From Scalindua_A sp046757465 (GTDB taxonomy: Bacteria; Planctomycetota; Brocadiia; Brocadiales; Scalinduaceae), in NCBI GenBank assembly GCA_046757465.1, contig JBHHYH010000046.1, positions 1-24,541 of the forward strand: a stretch of DNA of 24,541 bases. The letters are read 5' to 3'. How positions within the stretch are numbered: position 1 is the first letter of the stretch; the number at the start of each line of letters is the position of its first letter. The notes below the pieces were generated by a model, which saw nothing but the letters and a program-made list of their open reading frames with translations, did no database searches and had not been told where the DNA came from. Of this stretch, positions 14,180 to 22,015 are shown in pieces. The position numbers were made by a program, and so were the translations under genes.

Positions 14180-15700
14180 GTGTGTAAAAAAAGATGGAAT
14201 TTGAAAAAGTACTTTTTAAGCTTATTGATTATGTTATTTACTTTCCCATTAATATTGGGATATGCATATCCAAGAGGTACGATAAAGGCAGCGACACAGG
14301 AAGAAGAATTAGAAAAGCTTTCAAAAGAAATTGAGAAGTTAGGTGCCGCAGCGAATACCTTAGAAAAGTCTCTAGAACTTGTTGCTGAGTATGTCAAGCC
14401 ATCAGTTGTATCTATTACGACAGTGAAAGTTTTCAAACATCCCCAAAGAAGATTTCATGGTGATAGACCAGAGAGGAGACGCGATCCTTTCAGGGATTTT
14501 TTTGGAGAAGACTTTTTCGATAGATTTTTCCCCAGACAACGACCGCCTGAAGGTGAGTTTAAAACACAAAGCCTTGGTTCTGGTGTAATAGTTGACAAAA
14601 GGGGATACATCTTAACCAACAACCATGTTGTTGCTGATATGGATGAGTTGAAGATTAGACTTAGTGACAAAAGAGAATTCGATGCAAAAATAATTGGAAC
14701 AGATCCACAAACTGACCTGGCAGTAGTAAAGATTGAGGGAGAAAATTTAATACCAGCAAAGATGGGAGACTCTGATGAAATGAAGCCAGGCCAGTGGGCT
14801 ATAGCAGTTGGGAACCCATTCGGACTTACCTCTACTGTTTCTGTTGGTGTTATAAGTGCAATAGGCAGGTCTGGAGTTGGTATCGCCCAATATGAGAATT
14901 TTATTCAGACTGATGCTGCGATTAACCCAGGAAATAGCGGAGGTCCGCTGGTAAACATTAGAGGAGAGGTCATCGGTATAAATACTGCCATATTTACCCG
15001 TTCAGGTGGATATCAGGGCATAGGGTTTGCCATACCAGTAAACATGGCAAAATCCGTGTTGAGAGACCTGATAGATAAGGGAAGGGTTACTCGAGGTTGG
15101 CTGGGTGTTGTCATTCAAAATCTTGACCCTTCACTTGCGAAACAATTTGGCGTAGATGTCACAGAAGGTGTTTTGATAAGTGATGTACAGGACGACTCTC
15201 CAGCTAAAGAGGCTGGTTTCGAAAGAGGGGATATAGTAATCGAGTATGATAATAAAGAAGTAGCTGATATCAATGAATTGCGTAATAAAGTAGCTCAAAC
15301 TGAGGTTGGTAAAAAAACTAAGGTTAAAGTCTTAAGAGGAAGTAAAGAAAAGACATTGACAGTCAAAATTGGTGAACAACCGGCAGATTTGTTTGCTGTA
15401 GGACCATTTCCTGGTGGCAAAGACCTGGGTATGACAGTGCAAGACTTAACTGATGAATTGGCTGGCAGTTTAGGCTATGAGGGAGAAAGTGGTGTAGTTG
15501 TTTCAGCTATTGAACAAGGTAGCCCTGCTGCTGAAGCTGACATAAAAGAAGGTGATTTAATCAAGGAAGTTAACCGAGAGAAAATTACTAATGTTAAAGA
15601 GTTCAGGCAGACTCTAAAGAAAACTGAAAAGGGCAAGGATGTCTTATTGCTTATAAGAAGAGGTATGCATACACGATTTGTGATAATTAAGAGTGAGTAA
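14180..15700 (+). CDS. htrA: Periplasmic serine protease of the HtrA/DegP family
   Basis: A 506-residue protease/chaperone for misfolded envelope proteins. A signal peptide (MCKKRW, then a hydrophobic stretch to about residue 30) is followed by an acidic coiled segment (40-70). The trypsin-like domain carries His149 (TNNHVVAD), Asp179 (QTDLAVVKI) and Ser253 (NPGNSGGPL), so the triad is complete. An Arg/Phe-rich LA-loop insert (about 86-125) comes before the His. Two PDZ domains follow, at about 305-395 and 412-500. The start is GTG, chosen because AGGGGG lies 6-11 bases upstream and the signal peptide begins there. The gene ends before a strong terminator. A second htrA lies 6 kb downstream; its PDZ1 and leader differ, so the two are paralogs under different control. 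Confidence 0.95.
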   Translation: MCKKRWNLKKYFLSLLIMLFTFPLILGYAYPRGTIKAATQEEELEKLSKEIEKLGAAANTLEKSLELVAEYVKPSVVSITTVKVFKHPQRRFHGDRPERRRDPFRDFFGEDFFDRFFPRQRPPEGEFKTQSLGSGVIVDKRGYILTNNHVVADMDELKIRLSDKREFDAKIIGTDPQTDLAVVKIEGENLIPAKMGDSDEMKPGQWAIAVGNPFGLTSTVSVGVISAIGRSGVGIAQYENFIQTDAAINPGNSGGPLVNIRGEVIGINTAIFTRSGGYQGIGFAIPVNMAKSVLRDLIDKGRVTRGWLGVVIQNLDPSLAKQFGVDVTEGVLISDVQDDSPAKEAGFERGDIVIEYDNKEVADINELRNKVAQTEVGKKTKVKVLRGSKEKTLTVKIGEQPADLFAVGPFPGGKDLGMTVQDLTDELAGSLGYEGESGVVVSAIEQGSPAAEADIKEGDLIKEVNREKITNVKEFRQTLKKTEKGKDVLLLIRRGMHTRFVIIKSE

Positions 15701-15731
15701 GGTAGCAAATATTAGAAAGGTGTACTTACCG

Positions 15732-15759
15732 AAAGCCCCGCCACTTGTGGCGGGGCTTT
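15732..15759. terminator. Strong bidirectional intrinsic terminator between htrA and nifS
   Basis: The arms 15732-15744 and 15747-15759 (AAAGCCCCGCCAC with its exact complement) form a 13-base-pair stem with a minimal loop. A T-run follows on the plus strand and three T's end it on the minus strand. It sits between convergent genes and abuts the nifS stop codon, so it can serve both. Confidence 0.92.
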
Positions 15760-16937
15760 TATGTTTTGGTCGCATGCTGAGAATCTTCAAAAACCGGTGA
15801 AAGGTCTTGCAACCTTTTAATTATTGGTGGTAGTTTTTCAAGAATATAATTAATATCATCACCTGTATTATATCTACTAAAACTAAATCTAATGGCGCCC
15901 CTGCTTTGAGAAGGCGGAACACCCATAGCCTGTAAGACATGAGATGGCTCTGCTGAACCGGTTGTACATGCAGAGCCAGATGAAGCTGCAATACCAACCA
16001 TATCTAGTAAAAGCAGGATAGCTTCCCCCTCAATGTATTCAAAACTTATATTGCTTGTATTGGGGAGACGAGCGCTATTTTCACCGTTAATTTTTACACT
16101 GGAAATTTTATCCTTAATACCTTTTTCTAATTTATCCCTGAGATCTTTAACGCACATTTGCTCTTCTTTTATAAATTCTTTAGCTAACTCACAAGCCTTA
16201 CCCAACCCTATAATATATGACACGTTTTCTGTCCCGCTCCGTCTGTTATCTTCTTGATGGCCGCCAATAATTAAGGGATCAATCCTTACACCTTTCCGAA
16301 TGTACAAAGCGCCAATCCCTTTCGGCGCATGAAGCTTATGACCAGAAAGTGATAAGAGATCGATGTAGCTGTTTTTCAAGTTTATGGGAATCTTACCAAC
16401 TGCCTGCACGGCATCACAATGAAAAAGTGCACCTTTTTCTTTAACTATTTTACCAATTTCTTCGATGGGGAAGATTACGCCTGTTTCATTGTTTGCGTAC
16501 ATAATTGAAACAATAGCGGTATTATCTTTGATTGAATCTCTTAGCTCATCAAGATCAAGCATTCCATCCTTATCGACACTTAATTCTGTTACTTCGTAAC
16601 CCTGTTTTCCAAAGTATCTGCACACGTTTAAAACAGCCGGGTGTTCAACCTTTGTGGTGACGACGTGTCTTTTTTTGGGATTTGCTTCTAACGAGCAGTG
16701 TATGGCGTTATTATTACTTTCAGTTCCACAACTCGTGAATACAATTTCAGACGTATCTGCTCCCAGGAGGTTTGCTACTCTTTCTCTGGCAATATCTATC
16801 TTGCCTGCGACTTGTCTTCCGAACGTATGTAAACTCGATGGATTTCCGTAATATTCCTTAAAATATGGTAGCATTTCTTCAAGGACCTCATCATTAACTC
16901 GAGTTGTAGCATTATTGTCAACATAGATCAACTTCAT
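15759..16937 (-). CDS. nifS: Cysteine desulfurase, NifS/IscS type
   Basis: A PLP enzyme that takes sulfur from cysteine to supply Fe-S cluster and thiocofactor assembly. In 392 residues it shows the N-terminal IYVDNNATTRV, the PLP region TSCGTESNNNAIH (68-80), His99 in VEHPAV, Asp175 in HCDAVQAVGK, the Schiff-base Lys201 in SGHKLHAPKG, and the active-site loop SSGSACTTGSAEPSH with Cys324. The loop length and lack of the IscS C-terminal extension fit NifS-like class I enzymes. It is the last gene of plsC-nitrilase-nifS, 15 bases after the nitrilase. No scaffold gene (iscU/nifU) is adjacent. The window's Fe-S proteins (LipA, CooS, radical SAM) would be natural clients, but that link is inference. 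Confidence 0.93.
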   Translation of the reverse strand: MKLIYVDNNATTRVNDEVLEEMLPYFKEYYGNPSSLHTFGRQVAGKIDIARERVANLLGADTSEIVFTSCGTESNNNAIHCSLEANPKKRHVVTTKVEHPAVLNVCRYFGKQGYEVTELSVDKDGMLDLDELRDSIKDNTAIVSIMYANNETGVIFPIEEIGKIVKEKGALFHCDAVQAVGKIPINLKNSYIDLLSLSGHKLHAPKGIGALYIRKGVRIDPLIIGGHQEDNRRSGTENVSYIIGLGKACELAKEFIKEEQMCVKDLRDKLEKGIKDKISSVKINGENSARLPNTSNISFEYIEGEAILLLLDMVGIAASSGSACTTGSAEPSHVLQAMGVPPSQSRGAIRFSFSRYNTGDDINYILEKLPPIIKRLQDLSPVFEDSQHATKT

Positions 16938-16952
16938 CGATAATCTCCATTT

Positions 16953-17789
16953 TCAATATAAATCAGTGCGCCTGTGTTCAAACAAAGGCACCTCAGTCCT
17001 TACCTCATTTAATAAATCGAGATCAATCTCAGCAGTGATTACATTCTCATTATCTTTTGCCTTTGCTAAGACCCTTCCCCATGGGTCTACAACCATGCTT
17101 TTACCATAACATGTTATATTATTCGGGCTTGTACCTATCTGGTTTGCAGCAACAACGAAAACCTGATTCTCAATAGCACGCGCCTTAATCAATGGTTCCC
17201 AATGGTATTCTCCAGTAGTTTGCGTGAATGCTGAGGGAATAAAAATGACCTTTGCCCCTTTTAATGCCAAATTTCTAAAGAGTTCGCAGAAACGCAAATC
17301 GTAACATATTCCCAAGCCAGCATCAAAGCTTCCCATATTTACGGTAACTATTTTGTTACCTGCAATTACATGCTCTGATTCTTTATATTTTATATTGTCT
17401 TGTATATCAATGTCAAAAAGGTGAATCTTGCTATACTTCGCAAGGACTTTACCATTTCTCCCTATTATTACGGACGTGTTATAGACTTTGTTCTTTCCAG
17501 CCTTTTCAAATATGCTTCCACATACTATATAAATTCCATGCTGTCGAGCTTTATCTGACATGGTATTTGTTGTATGACCAGGTATTTCTTCTGCATTCCT
17601 TACCATGACTTCTGTATGCCCACAACAGTTAAACATTTCTGGTAAGACCACAACATCTGCACCATTTTCAACGGCAGTATCAATAAACTGGATTGCCAAA
17701 TTTAAATTCCTGTTTTTATCCTCATTTGCACAAAGTTGAATGGCAGCAGCCATAAACTTGCCTTCCAATCCGTTTTCTGATTTAACCAT
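16953..17789 (-). CDS. Carbon-nitrogen hydrolase (nitrilase superfamily, omega-amidase/Nit2-like)
   Basis: A 278-residue hydrolase with the complete Glu-Lys-Cys triad: Glu51 in VLPEMFN, Lys121 in YSKIHLFD and Cys162 in GICYDLRF. The C-terminal DPWGRVLAKA and EVRTEVPLFEHRR motifs are typical of the Nit branch. Those enzymes act on omega-amides of dicarboxylates or on deaminated glutathione as metabolite repair. Cytoplasmic, with no signal peptide. The ATG lies one base past the plsC stop codon, so the two are coupled. An internal Met13 (MAAAIQLC) is an alternative start closer to the usual family N-terminus, but the upstream ATG has a usable AAAGG. Substrate is not resolved by sequence, and nothing links it functionally to plsC or nifS. 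Confidence 0.85.
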   Translation of the reverse strand: MVKSENGLEGKFMAAAIQLCANEDKNRNLNLAIQFIDTAVENGADVVVLPEMFNCCGHTEVMVRNAEEIPGHTTNTMSDKARQHGIYIVCGSIFEKAGKNKVYNTSVIIGRNGKVLAKYSKIHLFDIDIQDNIKYKESEHVIAGNKIVTVNMGSFDAGLGICYDLRFCELFRNLALKGAKVIFIPSAFTQTTGEYHWEPLIKARAIENQVFVVAANQIGTSPNNITCYGKSMVVDPWGRVLAKAKDNENVITAEIDLDLLNEVRTEVPLFEHRRTDLY

Positions 17790-17790
17790 T

Positions 17791-18453
17791 CTATCTGCCT
17801 TTCTTTGCTTCTAATTTGCTGTTAACCGCTTCTACTACTTTATTTGTTATTTTTTCGAAAAACTCATGTTTAGCTTTAATATCTGCAAATTCATGTTTAC
17901 CAATTGTGATTGGTTTATGGTAATAAACAGATATCTTCTTGGGACGTGGCAACTTTTTATGTTTTGGCCATGCTTCATAAGCGCCAACTATTGTAACCGG
18001 GACAATCCTGGCATTTGTTTTAAACGCAATCCGAGCAAATCCTAACTTAAACGTTTTAATCCTTCCGTCAACACTTCTTCCACCCTCTGGAAATACCATT
18101 AATACCTTTCCATTATACAAGGTCTTAATAGCATTAACATAAGCGCTCTTATCAACCTTGGATATTTCTACCGGGAAGCCACCAAAAAAACGTACAATTC
18201 TTTTTAGAATTGGTATAGAAAAAAGCCTTCCCCATGCCATAACTTCCATTTCTCTCATTATGCCAGTACCCACAATCACAGGATCATAATAACTTATATG
18301 ATTAGGGGCTATAATAACAGGCCCGGTAGCTGGTATGTTTTTATAACCATAAAACCTAATTCTATGAAAAACCGTGAAATAAACAACTGCTATCCATCTA
18401 AAAAACTCAAATTTATTATTCAAAATAAACAATTGACACCCACCATATGCCAC
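17791..18453 (-). CDS. plsC: 1-acyl-sn-glycerol-3-phosphate acyltransferase
   Basis: PlsC acylates lysophosphatidate to phosphatidate at the membrane. The 220-residue protein shows the HX4D motif NHISYYD (His52, Asp57), the substrate motif FPEGGRS (121-127) and a later IVPVTIVGAYEAWP. A hydrophobic N-terminal segment (about 17-30) should anchor it. The start is uncertain. The GTG at 18453 has AGGGA 7 bases upstream, while in-frame TTG codons at residues 8 and 11 follow a GGTGGG. The residues before KFEFFRW are not family-typical. The upstream region was replaced by a MITE-like element ending at 18464, ten bases from the GTG, so native expression signals may be lost or changed. It is the first gene of the operon with the nitrilase and nifS. 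Confidence 0.88.
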   Translation of the reverse strand: MAYGGCQLFILNNKFEFFRWIAVVYFTVFHRIRFYGYKNIPATGPVIIAPNHISYYDPVIVGTGIMREMEVMAWGRLFSIPILKRIVRFFGGFPVEISKVDKSAYVNAIKTLYNGKVLMVFPEGGRSVDGRIKTFKLGFARIAFKTNARIVPVTIVGAYEAWPKHKKLPRPKKISVYYHKPITIGKHEFADIKAKHEFFEKITNKVVEAVNSKLEAKKGR

Positions 18454-18463
18454 AGTAAAATCC

Positions 18464-18637
18464 CTAATTAGTTTCTGTTGCGGAAAGCTTGACTACCCAA
18501 AAATATCATTCTGCCCCCATTCCTAGCTTACGCAAGGAAGCTATGGGGGTCAGAATCTATATGTATCAATATGTTAAGAGACCCTGAAAACAAGTTCAGG
18601 GTGACAAAGTGGTGTTTCCGCAACAGAAACTAATTAG
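18464..18637. mobile_element. 174-bp MITE-like element with 23-bp perfect terminal inverted repeats
   Basis: The left end 18464-18486 and right end 18615-18637 are exact reverse complements over 23 bases. The outermost 8 bases, CTAATTAG, are themselves palindromic, so they could be an 8-bp target duplication around 15-bp inverted repeats. Inside are two more hairpins. One is 18508-18520 with 18543-18556 (ATTCTG/CCCCCAT with one bulge), with a nested TAGCTT/AAGCTA. The other is ACCCTGAA-AACAAG-TTCAGGGT at 18581-18602. No open reading frame is present. It is non-autonomous and would need a transposase encoded elsewhere. It abuts the plsC 5' end. Confidence 0.7.
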
Positions 18638-18770
18638 TAAATATAACTTAAGGTATCACCTTTAATAAATCAAGAATAAACCACATTAGATATGTTCCCT
18701 ATCTGGTGGGTAAATCGCCACAACATCTTTTTCTATTTTTTATACTTCCACTTTCATCCGGAACTTAACG

Positions 18771-18799
18771 CTCGTTCCCACGCTCTGCGTGGGAACGAG
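18771..18799. repeat. REP-like palindrome
   Basis: CTCGTTCCCACGC (18771-18783) and its exact complement (18787-18799) form a 13-base-pair stem with a TCT loop, far richer in GC than the flanks. From memory, the GTTCCCACGC...GCGTGGGAAC palindrome is widely dispersed in environmental bacterial genomes. It lies 44 bases before proC. The rest of the 389-base gap 18454-18842, outside this and the MITE-like element, shows only weak imperfect hairpins and no gene. Confidence 0.7.
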
Positions 18800-18842
18800 T
18801 TAGATTAACTTTTTTCTTTTATCTAAATTTAGCGGGGCAAAG

Positions 18843-19673
18843 ATGCTTAAAGAAAGAATAGGATTTATTGGTGGAGGGAAGATGGGTGAAGCGCTGGTTA
18901 AGGGAGTCCTCAGGGCAAAATTGAGTTCTGCCGGTAAAATTATCGTCAGTGACGTGGATAAAAAACGTTGTCAAATACTCGAGAAAGAAACCGGGATAAA
19001 GACCACGCAGGAGAATAAAAAAGTAACATCCGGTTCTGATATCATAATCCTTGCCATCAAACCAAACGTAATGGGTGATATTCTTGAAGAATTAAAGAAC
19101 GATATTACTCCAAAACATTTGGTTGTTTCAATAGCGGCAGGGATTCCATTGAGTTTTATAGAATCATTTCTAAACAAGGGCTGCCGGGCCATCAGGGTTA
19201 TGCCTAACACTCCGTGTCTGGTGGGTGAGACTGCTGCCGGTTATGCCTTAGGAAAAAATGCAACCAGGAATGATGGGAAATTAGTTGGTCAAATCCTTAA
19301 TGCTGTGGGTAAGTCTTTTTTACTGGAGGAGAAACATCTCGATGCCGTTACGGGATTGAGCGGAAGCGGGCCGGCTTTTGTTTATATGGTTATTGAAGCG
19401 CTGACAGATGGAGGGGTTAAAATGGGCCTGCCAAGAGACGTATCAACAACGCTTGCGGCACAAACTGCCTTTGGTGCTGCAAAAATGGTGCTGGAGGCGG
19501 GTATGCATATAGGCGAGCTCAAGGATTTTGTTACCTCTCCAGGTGGAACGACCATAGAAGGTATTCATGCACTTGAAAAGGGCGGTATCAGAAACGCCCT
19601 GATAAATGCCGTTGAGGCTGCGACTAAAAAATCAAAGAGACTGGGCAGGGCATTTTCAAAACGAAAAGGATAA
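18843..19673 (+). CDS. proC: Pyrroline-5-carboxylate reductase
   Basis: ProC reduces pyrroline-5-carboxylate to proline with NAD(P)H, the last step of proline synthesis. In 276 residues, the N-terminal Rossmann fold shows IGFIGGGKMGEALVKG, then VVSIAAGIP and IRVMPNTPCLVGETAAGYALG. The C-terminal dimerisation domain has GLSGSGPAFVYMVIEALTDGGVKMGL and TSPGGTTIEGIHALEKGGIRNALI, with the Ser and Thr residues that contact the substrate. Length and order are standard, and it should be functional. Its stop codon overlaps the start of the next gene by one base (TAATG). The upstream 44 bases after the REP-like palindrome are AT-rich, and no confident promoter was identified. Confidence 0.96.
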   Translation: MLKERIGFIGGGKMGEALVKGVLRAKLSSAGKIIVSDVDKKRCQILEKETGIKTTQENKKVTSGSDIIILAIKPNVMGDILEELKNDITPKHLVVSIAAGIPLSFIESFLNKGCRAIRVMPNTPCLVGETAAGYALGKNATRNDGKLVGQILNAVGKSFLLEEKHLDAVTGLSGSGPAFVYMVIEALTDGGVKMGLPRDVSTTLAAQTAFGAAKMVLEAGMHIGELKDFVTSPGGTTIEGIHALEKGGIRNALINAVEAATKKSKRLGRAFSKRKG

Positions 19674-20485
19674 TGCATATTTGCAAATTGCTCAAGAATA
19701 TATTAGTCTTTATATCAATGAGCATAATAGTAGCTGCAGGAGTAGAAAGTTCAGCAGAAACGTCAAACCCCGAAGTTAGAAGTATAAGAGACACATCTTT
19801 TAAGTCATTCATAAAGCAAGTCAAACAGAATTACGGTATTCAATACGCTTCGCGTGTAGAAGAATTATTTAAAATACTTCTCAAATCAGAAAAGGCTACT
19901 CTTTCTGAAAAAGGTCCACGTTTTCTGGAATTTGATGTTTTGAAGATGAGGGAAACGGCAAATAAATTTCAAACAGCAAGAGTGAAGAATGGTAATACGA
20001 TGAGCGTTAAGGACAAATGCAAAATATCTTTTACACCTAGAGAAAGATGTTTCATATATATATTCAAGATTGAAACAACGGGTGCGATATTCTCGATATT
20101 CCCTCGAGATGAATTCAGCAGGCAGACAAATTCTTTAACACCCAATTTAACGTATTTTGTTCCCCCTATGAAAAAATGGCTGCCTTTTGAGGAGGGTTAT
20201 GGAAAGGAAGCAATCGTTATGTCTGCATTCACAAAAAGAAATCAGGATATTGAAAGGTTAATGGAATACTTTAATGATTTCAGTACAAATGATCCGCTAG
20301 CTAATAAAGAGAATGCCAAACCCGTAAATGAAATCCCCAGGATTAACAAAGGCATAGGAAGTGTTAGAGAAAGCGAAATTAGAAAGGTTCGACTACCTTT
20401 TGACGAATTTGGGGAATTTACTACAACAGAATTTTCATGGAAAGGCTCTGAGATCGTGATAACGCTATGGTATAAATGTAAATAA
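19673..20485 (+). CDS. Exported protein with a DUF4384-like domain
   Basis: A 270-residue protein with a short signal peptide (LLKNILVFISMSIIVAAG, cleavage near residue 25-30), so it is exported. Residues about 100-195 resemble DUF4384: CKISFTPRERCFIYIFKIETTG, then IFSIFPRDEF, LTYFVPP, and YGKEAIVMSAFTKRN. In that family this beta-rich domain, often found on bacterial kinases and envelope proteins, has no established activity. The start is secure: GAAAAGGA precedes the ATG, which overlaps the proC stop by one base. The tail (about 225-270) is a separate basic/acidic segment ending KGSEIVITLWYKCK. Why an exported protein is coupled to proC is unclear. Function is unknown and the domain call is moderate. 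Confidence 0.6.
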   Translation: MHICKLLKNILVFISMSIIVAAGVESSAETSNPEVRSIRDTSFKSFIKQVKQNYGIQYASRVEELFKILLKSEKATLSEKGPRFLEFDVLKMRETANKFQTARVKNGNTMSVKDKCKISFTPRERCFIYIFKIETTGAIFSIFPRDEFSRQTNSLTPNLTYFVPPMKKWLPFEEGYGKEAIVMSAFTKRNQDIERLMEYFNDFSTNDPLANKENAKPVNEIPRINKGIGSVRESEIRKVRLPFDEFGEFTTTEFSWKGSEIVITLWYKCK

Positions 20486-20624
20486 TTCCTTATAAATATT
20501 AAAAAATGATAATGGCTTTGTAGAAAGGATATATTTCAAATGAAAACTCACACTTAGTACAGAAATAATTTTAATTAGTTTTTCATCTTTTCATAAATAA
20601 ATATCTTCAGGAGAGGCGGACTAA

Positions 20625-21059
20625 TTAATTACGCCGTATATGTTTCAAAAAGAAATCCTTATAACGGCTACTCCTGTCAGGTAAAGAGCCGCTTGCTTTT
20701 AAGCTAATCATTGCTGGAATACTTTTGGCAAGAGAGCGGATTGCCCACATGCAGAATACAAAACGAATTATATAATTAATAGGCTTCCCTACCAGAAAAT
20801 TATACATAAAATATGATGCTAACAATGCAAATAATCCAGTTACAGTATATAAACACACTATGCTTCCATAGCGAATACCAAATCCCAGCCCCACTATCGT
20901 CAACCCTACTATAACACTCTTAATCCCATATCCAATTTTCAAAAGAGCAACATTTCCTGTAATAGCAACAATGCTTAGGTTTGAATATAGGATCCCCAAA
21001 AAAATTATTAGGTTTGCTGTCTTTCCAGCCATTTTTTCAGGTGTGTGTCTATTTCCCAT
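20625..21059 (-). CDS. Small multi-pass membrane protein coupled to tmk
   Basis: A 144-residue protein I do not recognise. There are about four hydrophobic segments, at residues 14-34, 44-62, 66-90 and 95-120. The basic tail (SSRYKDFFLKHIRRN) and charged N-terminus fit an inner-membrane protein with both ends in the cytoplasm. There are no conserved catalytic motifs. Its ATG lies 11 bases inside the dTMP kinase gene, with the stop and start nested as ATGGGAAATAG, so translation is almost certainly coupled. It is convergent with the DUF4384-like gene; the 139-base gap between them has no clear terminator. Confidence 0.6.
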   Translation of the reverse strand: MGNRHTPEKMAGKTANLIIFLGILYSNLSIVAITGNVALLKIGYGIKSVIVGLTIVGLGFGIRYGSIVCLYTVTGLFALLASYFMYNFLVGKPINYIIRFVFCMWAIRSLAKSIPAMISLKASGSLPDRSSRYKDFFLKHIRRN

Positions 21060-21849
21060 AATTTAATAATTTACTTACAGCCTTCCATACCTTTTCTGCA
21101 ATCTCATCCCTGGGTATTATTTGCTTGTTCCTTGAACATTCAATTGTAGACCAGAGACTATCTTCTTTAGCAATATCTATGTATGTGTTTTGAACCCTCT
21201 TTAAATAATTTACATCTTCTTCATGCATATCCACTTCTGATTTGAAACCTTGCTCACTTTGCACCTTAACCTTGATTAATTCTTGTGAAACTCCCGTTGG
21301 GACATGAAGATAGATAATTAAATCAGGCTCATGGATAGCGTACACTTTATATTCGAGCTTTTCAATCCATTTGAAAAATTTATTTCGTTCCTTGGTATTA
21401 CTGATCTTTGCGCCCTGATGTGCCATATTTGAGCAAACATATCGGTTGGATATGATTATGTTTCCTTCATCCAGCCATTTGTTCATCTGACCTTTTATTT
21501 CCCATCTGTCGCCCGCATAAAGGAGTGAAGAAAGGTATGGATTAACCTCCTCGGGCTTTGATCCGATACCTTCACTATGGAGTGGGTATTTTTTAAGATG
21601 GTCTTTCAATTCTTGTGGCCAACCGAATTCACCCTTCAGATATCTTTCTATCATATCTGCAAAAAAGGATTTACCATATTGAGGGAAATCGGTCGTTTTC
21701 ACCTGATAGCCTTGTTTCGATAGTCTTTCCACGAGGAGACGAGTTTGAACAGTCTTCCCGCTCCCATCAATGCCCTCTATAACAATAAGTTTACCTGCCC
21801 GAATGGTTCGTTCAGGCTGGGACGTATACGAACTATGGGATGAACTCAT
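21049..21849 (-). CDS. tmk: Thymidylate kinase, long variant
   Basis: Tmk phosphorylates dTMP to dTDP. The P-loop is GIDGSGKT (26-33). The substrate region shows TTDFPQYGKSFFADMIERYLKG and SLLYAGDRWE, and the catalytic DR(Y) region is ISNRYVCSNMAHQGAK. That last motif has Asn where most kinases have Asp, as far as I recall. At 266 residues it is about 50 longer than typical bacterial Tmk, with an 18-residue N-terminal extension and a longer charged lid/C-terminal part. The GDRWE and GAK pattern recalls eukaryotic-type enzymes. The ATG lacks a strong ribosome site. A TATAAT lies at 21880-21875 (minus strand), without a clear -35. It diverges from the second htrA gene and is coupled to the membrane protein. 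Confidence 0.88.
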   Translation of the reverse strand: MSSSHSSYTSQPERTIRAGKLIVIEGIDGSGKTVQTRLLVERLSKQGYQVKTTDFPQYGKSFFADMIERYLKGEFGWPQELKDHLKKYPLHSEGIGSKPEEVNPYLSSLLYAGDRWEIKGQMNKWLDEGNIIISNRYVCSNMAHQGAKISNTKERNKFFKWIEKLEYKVYAIHEPDLIIYLHVPTGVSQELIKVKVQSEQGFKSEVDMHEEDVNYLKRVQNTYIDIAKEDSLWSTIECSRNKQIIPRDEIAEKVWKAVSKLLNYGK

Positions 21850-21930
21850 GATAAAAACTTTTTGTGGTTATTAAATTATAGGCATATTAGCGTAAAGCCT
21901 GTATATTCAGTGATAAAAGATTGATTTCTG

Positions 21931-21975
21931 CGTTTGATTTTCATATAGTATCATTGCCTATATGAAAATCAAACG
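21931..21975. promoter_or_regulatory. 18-bp perfect inverted repeat in the tmk/htrA divergent region
   Basis: The arms 21931-21948 (CGTTTGATTTTCATATAG) and 21958-21975 are exact reverse complements separated by 9 bases. It ends five bases upstream of the -35 of the second htrA promoter. Between divergent genes and without a T-run, it fits a regulator binding site better than a terminator. A small palindromic insertion is the alternative. Confidence 0.75.
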
Positions 21976-21980
21976 ATTTA

Positions 21981-22008
21981 TTGAAAATGGGGATTTTTCT
22001 GATATAAT
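21981..22008 (+). promoter_or_regulatory. Promoter giving a leaderless second htrA transcript
   Basis: TTGAAA (21981-21986), a 16-base spacer and a perfect TATAAT (22003-22008) put the expected transcription start at about 22014-22016. The htrA ATG begins at 22016, and an in-frame TAG at 22010-22012 excludes a longer protein. No ribosome binding site is seen in the last 20 bases. The mRNA should be leaderless or nearly so. Confidence 0.6.
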
Positions 22009-22015
22009 TTAGTTT

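Noticed and set aside
21931..21975. Intrinsic terminator
   Set aside because: It lies between divergent genes, is AT-rich and lacks a T-run on either side.
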